The notes: generated by a model from the letters alone, not told the origin. 64,000 bases of DNA from Glycine soja (GCF_004193775.1 NC_041016.1:10193395-10257394), one strand, 5' to 3'. Shown: positions 10,100-20,715, counted from the first letter of the stretch. Made by a program: numbers and translations.

Positions 10100-11165
10100 T
10101 CATAAGGCTATAATGTTTTCTTGTTCTTCCTCCTCTTTAGATTCTTCTGATGTCTCACCTTGAGCAACAAATATGGCACTTAATTTCCCCCAAACGACAC
10201 ATTTTTCTCTGTGATTCTTATCCCATAGCTCACCACAAAACCTGCAAAGACCTTTTGTTATCCTTGCACTCATTTCTCTTCTGCTGTTTGAAGAAGGTTT
10301 TGTTGTAGACATTTTCTTTGTAGATGGATTTGTAGAAGACTGAGCTAATGGACTTTGTGCATTGGTGATTGGTGATGGTCTTGAGTTGACTGTTGTACCT
10401 GCCAATTTTCTTTCTAATTCTTGTAGGACCCTCATCTTGCAATCTAGCTAATCACATTGCATCTTGTAGAGACCTATGGTTATGAATACAAACTAATTTT
10501 TCTAATGAAGCATGTAATCCTCCCAAGAAAAAGTTGATAGCCATTTCTTCAGTAACATCTACTCCAGCTAATAATTGATCAAACTTTTCAAAATAATCAA
10601 GCAAGGTACCTTCTTGGAGTAGTTTAGATAATTCTGATATAGGATCATCATAATTCCCCATGTCAAATCTTGAAGCCATATCCTGAAGAATCTACTATCA
10701 AGATTTCATCTTATTGTTGTTATGAGCCATGTAATGCCTTTTCCAAACAAATGCTTTCCCTTCCATTGACAATAACAAAAGCTTTCCTCGTTAAGCTTGT
10801 GGCGTATTCTCCAATTCAAAGAACTATTCAGCTTTGACTCTCCATTCGCGATAATTCATGCCATCAAAAGTAGGGAACGAATCTATGCTCTGTCCAAAAT
10901 CTTGTCGGAACCTGCCTCGCTGCCCACCTCTTCTTCTTCTTCTTCTGAATTTGATTTGGCACCCATCAACTAAACTTGTTTGAAGAGTTTCTCCATCATG
11001 GAATTCATAGAATCCTTCGCCAACTGATGGTTTTTTTTTTCTGATTCTACAATGACTGCTTGAGTTTCTTGATGAATCTTGTAGTTGTCTCGCTGTGAAT
11101 TCTCCAAGATCTTTTCCAGACCTTCAATCCGATGCTCCAAATCCTTATTGGTTGTATTGCCTCCT
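10100..11165 (-). pseudogene. Gypsy gag with zinc-knuckle-like motif
   Basis: Minus-strand pieces in order: a coiled-coil-like N-terminal part (EHRIEGLEKILENSQRDN, about 11080-11140), a capsid region starting FDGMNYREWRVKAE (about 10838-10868), then DYFEKFDQLLAGVDVTEEMA and FFLGGLHASLEKLV (10452-10679), and a C-terminal CRFCGELWDKNHREKC at about 10195-10250. The last has the cysteines and histidine of a nucleic-acid-binding knuckle but the spacing CX2CX7HX3C, not the classic CX2CX4HX4C. Several stops interrupt the frame. Confidence 0.8.
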
Positions 11166-11192
11166 ATCGTTACCCGTCAACTGATACCAATT

Positions 11193-11479
11193 GTTAGGTT
11201 GAAGATTATTAACCTATGATTCCTTACTAACTCTCAGAGCATAGAACCAAGACCTCACACAAGACCTCAGAATACAGAAGAAGAAGGAAAACTCACTCGT
11301 GGAACTCACACGAGGAAGAACATTCTCAAGGGATTGAGTGTTATTAATTTTTCTGAATCAATCATATTACAATAGGATAATGCTATTTATACAAGTGATA
11401 GTAATGGGACCCACTTAAACTCTAACAACCCTTTTTATTTTTAACCCCTTACGGTTATTTTTATAGACTGAGTATTACA
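11193..11479 (-). repeat. Gypsy 5' LTR (right copy)
   Basis: A 287-bp LTR with canonical TG...CA ends on the plus strand (TGTTAGG to ATTACA). It is the transcription-start LTR for the minus-strand element. It is followed by the AAATC target duplication at 11480-11484. Confidence 0.93.
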
Positions 11480-11484
11480 AAATC

Positions 11485-12196
11485 ATCCTTGCAGGAAAGA
11501 TTTAATTGGTATAGGTACGATTTAAAGTCTTGGTAAGCATAAATTTAAATGCATTGCTAGAGCTTTACAAATAGCTATAGAAGTTTTCAACATACCGTGA
11601 CCCGAACGATTCTATAGCATCATTTAATTCTTCCACCCAACTACACGATTTAATTGACGTCTCGAAAGTGATCTAATTGGTTGGAAAAATCATGACGTCT
11701 AATTATTACGTGGTGTAAGATATTTTCATCCACGCGTAATGCGTGAAGTTACTTGAGTAGGTCTCTGACTGTGACACACTGAAAGCAAAACAACGTTAGG
11801 AAGCTCAGCTGCTTAGAATTTTAACTCAAGCTACATGATCAACATATATATACCAGGATAGAACTTACTGAAGTATTGTTGTCTTCTTGCATGATTTTTA
11901 ATTTGAAAGTAGAAAATATGAGGAACATGTTTATTTTGATATGTATATGTGCTTAGTGCTTATAAATTGCATGAAAATCCAGTGAAAACAAATTGCATAT
12001 TGATATCAGTATGAACAGAAAAGTTAATGTATGACGCTAAAAAGACTTGAAATTAAATTAATAATGAGTGTAGAAATATATAAAAGATAATTTTATTCTT
12101 CTATACAAAAAAGGTTGTATGGACAAAATTAAAGTATTATAGTCTGAAACCAAAAATAAAAAGATTGACTACATAGTACATAGTGCACTCCTGTTT
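11485..12196. other. Spacer between gypsy element and decarboxylase gene
   Basis: AT-rich sequence of about 700 bp that must contain the upstream promoter of the decarboxylase. No other open frame or RNA signal was recognised. Confidence 0.5.
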
Positions 12197-12197
12197 C

Positions 12198-12210
12198 TCT
12201 ATATATTCTA
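12198..12210 (+). promoter_or_regulatory. Probable TATA box of decarboxylase gene
   Basis: CTCTATATATTC lies about 65-70 bp upstream of the ATG at 12269, in a position that would give a short leader of roughly 35-45 bases. Assignment is by position and sequence only. Confidence 0.5.
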
Positions 12211-12268
12211 CATCTATATCTCTTTCAATATTATTTTCAAGCTGCAAGCCAATCTCACTTATTTCATC

Positions 12269-13759
12269 ATGAACCCTTTGGATCCCCAAGAATTTAGGAG
12301 GCAAGGGCACATGATCATTGACTTCCTTGCTGATTATTACCAGAATATAGCCAACTATCCAGTGTTGAGTCAAGTAGAACCTGGTTATCTTAGAGAACTC
12401 ATGCCATATTTTGCCCCTCTCAACCCTGAACCAATTGAAACCATCCTTCAAGATTTGCAGCAACACATAGTCCCTGGCATTACTCACTGGCAAAGCCCTA
12501 ATTACTTTGCATACTTTCCCTCCAGTGGTAGCACAGCAGGGTTTCTAGGTGAGATGCTGAGCACAGGGTTCAACTTGGTAGGGTTCAATTGGGTGTCTTC
12601 ACCAGCTGCAACTGAGCTAGAAAGCACTGTCATGGACTGGCTAGGTCAGGTTCTGAAGCTCCCAAAGGCTTTTCTCTTTTCAGGTAGTGGTGGAGGTGTG
12701 TTGTTAGGTACAACTTGTGAGGCCATTTTGGTCACACTAGTTGCTGCTAGGGATAAAGTACTTGGCCAAATTGGTAGAGAAAATATTTGCAAGCTGGTTG
12801 TTTATGTCTCTGATCAAACACATTGTGCTGTTCAGAAAGCAGCTCACATAATAGGAATTCACCACAAAAATATTAGGGCTGTCAAGACTATGAAGTCAAC
12901 TTCATTCACTTTGCTGCCAGAGTCACTGTTATCTGCCATTCACACAGATGTTCAAAACGGGTTGGTTCCTTGCTATCTTTGTGCCACTGTGGGTACAACT
13001 TCAACCACTGCAGTTGATCCATTAGGACCACTGTGCAAGGTGGCAAAAGAATATGGCATGTGGGTCCATGTTGATGCTGCTTATGCTGGAAGTGCATGCA
13101 TTTGTCCTGAGTTCAGACACTTGATTGATGGAGTTGAGGGTGCAAACTCTTTTAGCCTCAATGCTCACAAGTGGTTTCTCACTAACTTAGATTGTTGCTG
13201 TCTTTGGCTGAAGGATCCAGCTTCTGTGATTGAGTCCCTATCAACAAATTCAGTGTACTTAGACAACAGTGCTTCTGATTCAAATCAAGTGGTGGACTAC
13301 AAGGACTGGCAGATAACCTTGAGCAGAAGATTTCGTGCACTCAAAGTTTGGCTTGTTCTGAGAAGCTATGGTGTTGCTAATCTAAGAAACTTCCTCAGAA
13401 GCCACGTTGAAATGGCCAAGAGTTTTGAAGAGTTGGTGAGAAAGGACAAGAGGTTTGAGATTTTTGTGCCTAGGAATCTTGCTGTGGTTTGCTTCAGGCT
13501 TTTACCTTCTGCAGTTGCAAGGATTGGTAATGGCAGGGTCCAAAATGGAGATGTTACAACTGAGGGTGTTGCAAATGAAATCAACCGCAAATTGCTGGAT
13601 TCCATCAATGGTTCAGGATTAGTGTACATGACTCATGCAAATGTTGGAGGGGTTTTCGTGATTAGGTGTGCCATAGGAGCAACTTTAACTGAGAAAACGC
13701 ATGTAATCATGGCCTGGAAGGTGGTTCAGGAACATGCAGATGCAATTCTAAATCATTAA
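12269..13759 (+). CDS. Aromatic L-amino acid decarboxylase (tyrosine/DOPA decarboxylase type)
   Basis: A PLP-dependent group II decarboxylase of 496 residues in one intact exon. It would remove CO2 from tyrosine or DOPA to give tyramine or dopamine in the cytosol. Visible landmarks: [20 protein letters not shown] near residue 75; H185 in [12 protein letters not shown], which stacks on the cofactor in the family; D269 in [10 protein letters not shown]; and the PLP-binding lysine K301 in NAHKWFLTN. Tyr330 (SVYLDN) occupies the loop position where decarboxylases keep Tyr and the related aldehyde synthases have Phe. Ser352 (WQITLSRRF) is the residue type reported for phenolic-substrate enzymes, against Gly in tryptophan decarboxylases. 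The start is the first ATG; compared with many plant members the protein lacks about 18 N-terminal residues, but the conserved MxPLDxxxFR start is present. It lies about 800 bp from the gypsy element. Confidence 0.95.
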   Translation: MNPLDPQEFRRQGHMIIDFLADYYQNIANYPVLSQVEPGYLRELMPYFAPLNPEPIETILQDLQQHIVPGITHWQSPNYFAYFPSSGSTAGFLGEMLSTGFNLVGFNWVSSPAATELESTVMDWLGQVLKLPKAFLFSGSGGGVLLGTTCEAILVTLVAARDKVLGQIGRENICKLVVYVSDQTHCAVQKAAHIIGIHHKNIRAVKTMKSTSFTLLPESLLSAIHTDVQNGLVPCYLCATVGTTSTTAVDPLGPLCKVAKEYGMWVHVDAAYAGSACICPEFRHLIDGVEGANSFSLNAHKWFLTNLDCCCLWLKDPASVIESLSTNSVYLDNSASDSNQVVDYKDWQITLSRRFRALKVWLVLRSYGVANLRNFLRSHVEMAKSFEELVRKDKRFEIFVPRNLAVVCFRLLPSAVARIGNGRVQNGDVTTEGVANEINRKLLDSINGSGLVYMTHANVGGVFVIRCAIGATLTEKTHVIMAWKVVQEHADAILNH

Positions 13760-13856
13760 GTTAAATCTGAATTTGACAGAAAAAAATGAGTTTTTCTTTA
13801 TCTTTTTATTTTTTTTATCAGTAGAGTCCAATTGTTCAGAAACTGTATTGGTTACC

Positions 13857-14024
13857 GTGGTTGCAAAATTAAATTTGTTTTCAAAGTGTTTTCATGGTCA
13901 GTTGATCAGCATTAGTATTCTCTGTCTTTTATTGTTTAATACAGTGGTTGGAAAATTAAATTTGCTTTCAAAGTGTTTTCTTGGTCAGTTGAGCGCAAAT
14001 ATTCTTTGTCTATTGTTTTTATCT
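13857..14024 (+). repeat. Tandem duplication, period 87 bp
   Basis: GTGGTTGCAAAATTAAATTT at 13857 recurs as GTGGTTGGAAAATTAAATTT at 13944. Similarity continues through TCAAAGTGTTTTC and GGTCAGTTGA to about 14024. It lies about 100 bp after the decarboxylase stop, probably in its 3' untranslated region or terminator. Confidence 0.8.
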
Positions 14025-15310
14025 TGCAGATTAATTGCACTTGTTTATTGTTATTGTTTTCCTTCATATCAAGTTTCTAACTAAATGTCAAATTATATGT
14101 TTTCATATTGCAAAGCCATAATACACATGTTACATTTATCTGCCAATCGACTTATTCTAAATTATGCTTGAAGAGTGACATCTCCATTCGCAGTCCATCT
14201 GGTCATTTAAATTGATATTATTCCCATATATTCCATCTGTACCTAATACTTTTTATTATTATTATTTTTCTTTTATTAGGTTATATATTATTTATTATAC
14301 CTACACTTTTCTTTCTTTTCTTCCTTTTTCTTTCTAAGTGTTAAATAGAAGAAATTATGTTCAAGATCACTAAATGTCTAATGATAAAAACAGAGTGATG
14401 ATTGATAGAAACGCATTTCTAACTTTAGAGGTGGTGAACACCTCTTCTCAACCACTAGACCCCTCGCAGAGGTGGCATTGCTTGGTAAATATTGAGTGGT
14501 ATATTCATTTTCATTTTGAATTCAATTTTAATGACTTTTTCTTGTTTCAAAGTTGTTGACTGTAAAAAATAAAATAAAATATTTTCTATAGTATCTTACT
14601 AACTAATAAAATTATTAATTAAAGAGTATAATATGTCTTATTAACTAATAAAATTTTGTAAGACATATTATACCAGTTTTATTTATGATTAATTTGACAC
14701 TTACTTAAAGAATCATAACCCAATTTCACTCAAATTAGTGACTTCATGATATAAAATGCTTCTAATTAAGTACGTAAAAGTAAAATATGAATAGTTTTAT
14801 AATTTCATATAAACAAATATTTTAAAAATAAAATATGAATAATTTCATATAATCAGTAGGTACATTTCTGCTTTAGCTATCCTACATTTAATAATTGGGA
14901 CCATTATGTTCACAGTGACATACTTGGACATTTAACAATTGATTTAATAAACTAGATGCAGACAGCAGTCCCGTATACGGGTTTGTATGTTTTAGTTTTA
15001 TAATTTTTATCATTTAAAAATTTATAAACAATAGTATAAATTAAGTTGATAAATTAGGGACCAAAAATTTTTCTGGACCGAAATTGTACAAAAGGAGCCC
15101 AAAACTAATTAACTAGGAAAGTTTGTGGTTTTTCTTTATTTATTTAACTCAAAACTGAATTATCAATTTTTGAAGAGCCTTAAAACTGAAGTTTCATTGA
15201 AGTTTAAAACTGAATAGCATATGAAATGAAGACGAGAAGGCTCTGCAATCGCTCTCAATAATAACTTTACAGCATGTCACCATGCTTTAGCTCAAGCCAA
15301 TTTTATATCC
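14025..15310. other. AT-rich spacer, no gene seen
   Basis: Low-complexity AT-rich sequence between the decarboxylase 3' region and the LINE remnant. A weak repeat (ATATTATACCAGTTTTA-like and its partner TATAATATGTCTTATTAACT) occurs near 14625-14680. No coding signal. Confidence 0.4.
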
Positions 15311-15757
15311 CTACAATAATTGAATTTGCTTCCTGCATGTGAAAGGGGGTTGCGAAAGAGGACAGCGTATAAAGCTATAATTCAATACTTCACCAAATTC
15401 ATTTCCAGCTATGACCCCAATTAATTCTTTCATTGCTACAACTAGCTCAATCTCATTAAGCCTATTTTGAGAAAACGTACAGTTCCTACCATGTATACCA
15501 AATGGCAAATACACCAATTAGTGGGAACTGTGTAAAGTTCCGAATCACCTTATAATTTCTCCATAAGAAAAAGGATAGATATTAATTACCTTCTTATGCA
15601 ACAAATTTCCTTTGGTAGGTAGAAAGTTATGAAGAACTTTCCACCAAAATGTTTTTATTTTTATGGAATCTTCAGCTTCCCCAGGTACTTCCACATACCT
15701 CTGTGTGGCACTTGCCGAAGTAGACACTTCTGTTCGGTGATGAAATCTCCACTCCAT
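15311..15757 (-). pseudogene. LINE (non-LTR retrotransposon) 3' remnant
   Basis: The minus strand at 15545-15757 reads KIKTFWWKVLHNFLPTKGNL, the hallmark of the zinc-binding segment that follows the reverse transcriptase in plant LINEs. The piece at 15311-15517 (FGIHGRNCTFSQNRLNEIEL) fits the start of the following RNase H-like region, but more weakly. Two frames are involved and no start or tail was identified, so this is a decayed fragment. Confidence 0.65.
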
Positions 15758-15944
15758 TTGTAATTTAATACACTGTTTTCACATAGAAAACACCTTCTGG
15801 TGACAGTGATACTAACAAATTAAAAATTTCATCTTCTTCATCTGAATATTGATTGGTATACTAATACCCTTCTCCCATCTAAAATTTTTCTTCAAGTGAA
15901 GCTAGGGATTGTTCCTAAGTCCTGGATCTGTTGTGCTTCCAGAA

Positions 15945-16868
15945 AAGAACAGGGTGAGAATATTTTGTTTTTAGAACTAAAATTAGTTATTATTGACGAT
16001 AAACTCAAAACTAAGTTCCTAATATTTTCATTAAGCCACTCAAATCTGAAATTTTTGAAACATTACATGGATTAAAGTCAGCAAGTAAGAAAAATCAAAT
16101 TTAAGGGAGATGTTGGAAAATTGAGTAATTACAAAACTATATTCACTCTTATTCATAAATCATTATAAAGTTTATAGTATTTTTTTTCTAGAATTTAATA
16201 ATCATGTAGAAATAATTTTACATTATTATTTAATCATAAAATCACAATTAATATGATTTTTAAAGTTATTATAATAAAAATTCATAAAATTATTGTATAA
16301 GATAGATTGTAAATAAATGACATTGAAAAAATATTTTTCATTATTTGTGCATAACTTGTTTTCTTTTTTTTCATATTTTTGAAGAATATACCACATTTAC
16401 CAATAAATGTTGTGTAAAATAAATACATAAATACATATATAACAATGAATATGTAAAATAAGTCAAATAGTTTCCCTTTTTCATTTATCTCCTTATTTTC
16501 TTTACTAAAATATGCTTTTGGTAGTACTTCCAAGATTTTTAACCTTTCAATTTGTTAATGTTGTGGAATATATATATCTACATGGGGGGAATGCAATTGA
16601 TTAATAACCCATCATTCTCTCTCGTTATTCTTAGTTAGCATTTCAATTCATTGTCGTCCATTTCCTTTTCAAGTCTCTTGATGCATGCTTCCTGTCCTCA
16701 TTCCACCAGTGTCATAGCAAACACCAAATTTTTAGGTACACACCAACCGTTCAAAATAGAACCACACAAATTATAGCCTACGTCACTATATATCAAATAT
16801 TGATCAAACCCTATAACTAGCCTCTGTTTCTAAATTTTGGATGGAAACCCGGTTTCCATGCCCTAAGC
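15945..16868. other. AT-rich spacer upstream of inhibitor gene 1
   Basis: Very AT-rich sequence. A minus-strand open frame at 16282-16533 is Lys/Phe/Ile-rich low complexity with no family signature. Promoter sequence for the next gene is expected at its right end. Confidence 0.4.
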
Positions 16869-16870
16869 TA

Positions 16871-16917
16871 GCCATGCACTTCAAATAAAACCCCACCTCC
16901 CTCCCCTCATTCCAACA
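16871..16917 (+). promoter_or_regulatory. Conserved promoter core of inhibitor gene 1
   Basis: The stretch CATGCACTTCAAATAAAACC followed by CCTCATTCCAAC at 16906-16917 has a counterpart upstream of the convergent paralog (minus strand, 20654-20715: CATGCAC, CACTTCAAATACC, CTCATTCCAAC) at nearly the same distance from the ATG. TCAAATAAAA probably serves as the TATA-like element. The conservation between two separate genes is the main evidence. Confidence 0.6.
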
Positions 16918-16993
16918 CAAGGCTACGTACGTCACCTTTCTCTCTCTCCATTTGTCTCTGATCTTCCAACACCTTCTCCAGAGAAGAGACAAA

Positions 16994-17626
16994 ATGGATC
17001 ATCATTCCACTTCCAAAACCTCTCTCATTCTTTTCATATCCCTCTCCTCCCTCCTCTTCCTCGCAACCGCCACGCGCAACATCCACATCGGCCGTCCCGA
17101 CATCCACTCCGACATCACCGAATTCTGCAAGAAAACCACCAACCCCGCCGTCTGCGCCCAGACCATCCAACCCCACTTCCTCAAAAACAACCTCGACCCC
17201 TTAAAGGCACTCGACGTCGAAGTTGATGCCACACTGGCCTCTGCCAAAAAAACCCTAATCGACATCCAAACCCTAGAATCCAAAAAGGGCATCACCAAAT
17301 CAATCAAGGACTCGTTCGACACGTGCAAGGACCAGTACGGCAGCATGCTCGACGCCATCAAGGAAACAAAAGCCGCGATTGCTAAGAAAGACATCATCAC
17401 CGCTAAGTTCAAGTTTAGTGCTGTGTTGTCGTACCAAGGGGCGTGCAAGGACGCGTTTGAGAGTGGGAAAATCCCGTTCTCTGAAGACTCTGACGCGGTT
17501 TACAACCTCGGAGGGAATTGCTTGGATATTATCGCTGACATGGAGAAAGCTGCGGGTCCTCAGAAAATGCCACCAGTGCAACAAACTCCTTCTGCATTTA
17601 GCAACGTCATCGGAACCATAAATTGA
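16994..17626 (+). CDS. Plant invertase/pectin methylesterase inhibitor (PMEI-like), paralog 1
   Basis: A secreted four-helix-bundle inhibitor of 210 residues in one exon. The signal peptide covers about residues 1-26 (SLILFISLSSLLFLATAT). The family's four cysteines, which form two disulfides, are seen at C45 and C54 (FCKKTTNPAVC), C111 (DTCKDQYG) and C151 (GACKDAF). C176 (GGNCLDI) is the frequent fifth. The AKFKFSA core helix is present. In the family such proteins bind and block either pectin methylesterase or acid invertase in the wall; sequence alone does not tell which. The start at 16994 is chosen because ACAAAATGG is a good context and the signal peptide follows directly; the frame extends upstream without an ATG. 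Codon use is GC-rich at third positions. It faces its paralog at 19544-20568, tail to tail. Confidence 0.9.
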   Translation: MDHHSTSKTSLILFISLSSLLFLATATRNIHIGRPDIHSDITEFCKKTTNPAVCAQTIQPHFLKNNLDPLKALDVEVDATLASAKKTLIDIQTLESKKGITKSIKDSFDTCKDQYGSMLDAIKETKAAIAKKDIITAKFKFSAVLSYQGACKDAFESGKIPFSEDSDAVYNLGGNCLDIIADMEKAAGPQKMPPVQQTPSAFSNVIGTIN

Positions 17627-18130
17627 TAAATATATAGAGATTAATTGGTGACGGATCATTTCTTTTACGTGTTGGTTTAACCGACCGTGAATGATCGTCG
17701 ATGATGGAATTGTAAGTGCAGTATTGTGTGATTTTTATTTTTAGTAAAATGAAAGTTTTGGTGTAGAGGAGAATAATGGAGATTAATTCCTCCTCCCCTC
17801 TAAAATGTTACTGTCTTTGGTGAATTATTTTTTAATAAATCGTGAATTTTAATTAATTACTATTTGACTATTATTATTATGAGGATTTAAATTATTTAAT
17901 TGTATATTATGAGAATTAATGTATATTATTTCAAATATACCAGGGATTACGGTTTGAAAATACGTTTCAGATCATTGTATATATACTGTCTATCATGAAT
18001 ACTTTCATTTTATTAGATTTGCCATCATTTTATCGATTTAGTTCCATTGGTATATTAATTTTTAGAGTTTAAGACGAGGAAGAGGCTTACTTAGGTATTC
18101 ATCTAAATTTTTAATATGTTTTTTCATCCT

Positions 18131-18197
<67 letters not shown>

Positions 18198-19543
18198 GTT
18201 CAAAATTTATTTGTATAAATGATATAAAATGTAACATATTTTATATCAGTAGTTATATATGTAATAGATATAAAAAATAATAATGCATGTAAATCAAATG
18301 TTTCGAACAAAAAATAATAATTATACATTTTAATTTTATGAGAACAAATGTATTGAAAATTTCATAAAAATGAATGTAAAATATTTTTAAGGACAAAAAA
18401 TATATTATATTCTAATTTTAATTTATAGAAGTTTTATAGTTATAATTATCTTAGTTGCTTTATAGTAAATTCTATAAATTATTTGAATTACTCGATATAT
18501 ATCATCTACTTCATCATTCTACAACAAATAATTTTATTGCACTCTGCTAATTCTTTTTTTTCTTAAATTCATTGAAAATTTTGGATAGTGACTTAAGAAA
18601 ACAGGTCCATCGTGTAAATTGCTTTCTATAATATTGTTATTAGTGAGTAGTGATGAAACTTTTTTTTTTATTCTTGTCCCACCTCTATTCTTAAATATAA
18701 GTTTAAAAAAAACTGTATGTTCTCTTTTTATAAGTCTTTTTTAAGATTATTCTTTAAAATTAAAATATCTTTAATTACTTTAATAATTAAAAGGATAAAT
18801 ATATTTTTTTTCTCTTATAATGATTGGAGAAGATCAGTACACATTAATTAATTAAGTAGTAGAGAATAATTAAGTGGAAAAATAAATGACAAGTCACAAT
18901 ACTTTTAAGGGTAATTTTGGAAAAATAATACATATGATTAATCAATTTATTAATATTAATTATATTGATCAATTTTCTTAAAGAATGTGAATTTGTTAAA
19001 AGAGTCTTACATTTAAAAATGAAGATAGTATCTCCCAATAATAACATTATAATTATTGTTGTATTCATCTCTATCTAGCTAGCTAGTCTATAATTTGTTC
19101 TTGCTACTACTTTTTTTTATGCAATTCTTGCTATTACTTAGATTATTCCTAAATGAAATTAATTATTGTATCGTTATTTAATATAACCCTTCATGTTTGT
19201 TGTTCTAATATATTAATAATTATGTTATTTCTCAGTAAAAAAAAATAATTATGCATTGCCAAAAAGTTATAACTATAATGTTTTTGTAATCAACACATAC
19301 GTGATTATGTGAAACCATAAGAACAAAAAAATCCACGGAATAATAAAGAAAGAAATAAATCAAATCTCTTTGTTTCCTTGTTTCTCCATGAGGATTAGTA
19401 TCACATTATTCACATATAACATTGCATCTCCAAACCCACACCTAAGCACCGAGACGACGGATACAACAAATATTAGAGAAGGAAAAAAAAAGTTCCGTCT
19501 TGATAAACAAGATCACGGGCCTTGAATATATTATTGGGCCTAA
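17627..19543. other. Spacer between the two convergent inhibitor genes
   Basis: AT-rich spacer holding both genes' 3' ends and the TA tract at 18133-18194. No further gene was recognised. The minus-strand frame at 18844-19068 is low complexity. Confidence 0.5.
18133..18194. repeat. (TA)n microsatellite
   Basis: About 62 bp of uninterrupted AT/TA dinucleotides between the two inhibitor genes. One of three long TA tracts in this window. Confidence 0.97.
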
Positions 19544-20568
19544 CTAACTGCAAAGCCCAACTTGTCCCTGGCAGGGGCTAGGTACTGATGGGCTTGTAAC
19601 CGGGCTCCCACCTCGACGGCGACGACTCTCTCTATCTTCAATGGCTTTCATGATGTCCAAGCAGTTGCCGGCGAGGTCGAACACGTCCTGGGCCTCCTTC
19701 ACTATCGGCGATGTCCCGGCGGTGAACGAGTCATTGCAACTTACCTGGAGCGAAATCGCGGCGCTGAACTTGAAGCGCGCCTCTATCACGTTGCGCTGAG
19801 CCACTTGATTTTTTGACTCCTCGATCGAGTCCAGGATGTTGCCGTACTGCTCTTTGCAAATCTGGAGCGATTCTGTCAGGTCTTTCGAGTTGCCAGGCTT
19901 CGCCAGGAGCGAGGTTATGAGCTTCGAGGTTGTCTCCACCTGCATTCACCAATCTAGGATCCTAAGTTTCGCTGTTCAATTTATTTACTTAATAATTATA
20001 ACCCTAAAAGGACTGAAAAATTATGAGAACGGTTCAAATATATAAAATTAAATTAGGAGAGCAAAATATACATATTAAAGATAGTTGTAATTGTTAGAAT
20101 TTTATATTTCAACTAATATTATTATGAGATAATTATATTAGTTGAAAATTTTATTTTATGTTTTATGTGATTAAATCAATCTAACACGTCATCAAATATA
20201 ATCTATCTTTTTCCCATGAGTTCGGAAGTTCCGTTAAAAGTAAGCTGGTGCAAGTGCACCCTTGAAATAAGTGTAGATCCACCACTGTCGACCTGTTTCT
20301 TATGAGCACGGATTCAAATACACAAAATTACGACCTGTTTCTGGGTGGCAAGGATCTCCACCTCGAGGGCCTTGTAGTTGCTGAAGCGGGACAGGCCCAC
20401 CACCTCCGGAAGGATGGTCTTGTAGCACAGGTCCATGTTGGTGGTGGGCTTGCAGAGGCTGTAGAGGCGGGTCTGGATGGTGCGGGGCGCACGGGCTGCG
20501 TGGGTGTCGAGGATGAGAGAGGAGAGGGAGACAAAGAGAATTAGGATTCTGGTGAAAGTGAAAGCCAT
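19544..20568 (-). CDS. Plant invertase/pectin methylesterase inhibitor (PMEI-like), paralog 2, two exons
   Basis: Two coding exons on the minus strand, 20568-20335 and 19939-19544, joined in phase 0 across a 395-base GT-AG intron (donor ACAG/GTCGTA, acceptor AATGCAG/GTGG). The product is 209 residues, with a signal peptide of about 24 residues (MAFTFTRILILFVSLSSLIL). Cysteines match the family: C39 and C48 (LCKPTTNMDLC), C106 (ICKEQYG), C146 (SCNDSF) and C171 (GNCLDI). ARFKFSAAISLQ parallels AKFKFSAVLSYQ of paralog 1. The C-terminal tail is unusual: RESRRRRGG followed by a Ser/Pro stretch and two more cysteines (C201, C208). The paralog at 16994-17626 has no intron at the matching site. A 12-bp direct repeat duplicates the donor site. 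Target (invertase or pectin methylesterase) is not predictable from this sequence. Confidence 0.88.
20289..20342 (-). repeat. 12-bp direct repeat duplicating the splice donor of inhibitor 2
   Basis: CGACCTGTTTCT occurs at 20289-20300 and 20331-20342. The right copy spans the exon 1 donor on the minus strand (AGAAACAG/GTCG). The left copy lies 42 bases inside the intron with the same donor sequence. Use of the inner copy would retain codons ending in an in-frame TGA, giving a truncated product. Confidence 0.75.
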
Positions 20569-20653
20569 TGTGTATTTTTGTTTTTGTTATTCCTTCTCCT
20601 ATAGGGAAGAGGGCTAGGAGAAGGAAAAGAAAAAGATAGAGAGAGAGGCGCTG

Positions 20654-20715
20654 GGTTGGAATGAGAGAGGTTTGGGGGGTATTTGAAGTGAGAGGGGTTT
20701 GTGCATGGAAATCGG
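20654..20715 (-). promoter_or_regulatory. Conserved promoter core of inhibitor gene 2
   Basis: Minus-strand CATGCAC, CACTTCAAATACC and CTCATTCCAAC blocks, in the same order as upstream of paralog 1, followed by a CT-rich leader (CTCTCTCTCTATC). The CATTCCAAC block lies about 87 bases before the ATG here and about 78 bases before it in paralog 1. Confidence 0.6.

Larger units (their letters stand above)
5221..11479 (-). mobile_element. Ty3/gypsy chromovirus-type LTR retrotransposon with nested insertion
   Basis: A full-length but decayed LTR retrotransposon read on the minus strand. The LTRs lie at 5221-5508 and 11193-11479. Both ends are flanked by the 5-bp direct repeat AAATC (5216-5220 and 11480-11484), a clear target site duplication. 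Just inside the right (5') LTR the minus strand reads TGGTATCAG, the start of a primer-binding site for initiator-Met tRNA. A purine-rich GGCAGGGAA precedes the left (3') LTR. Domain order on the minus strand is gag, protease, reverse transcriptase, RNase H, integrase and a chromodomain-like tail, which is typical of chromoviruses. All domains carry stops or frameshifts, so it is not autonomous. Without the 1,328-bp insertion at 7465-8792 it is about 4.9 kb. The LTRs differ at about 10% of positions by eye, so the insertion is not recent. Confidence 0.95.

Noticed and set aside
12137..12493. Minus-strand frame overlapping the decarboxylase start
   Set aside because: Shadow of the decarboxylase exon and promoter, no motif.
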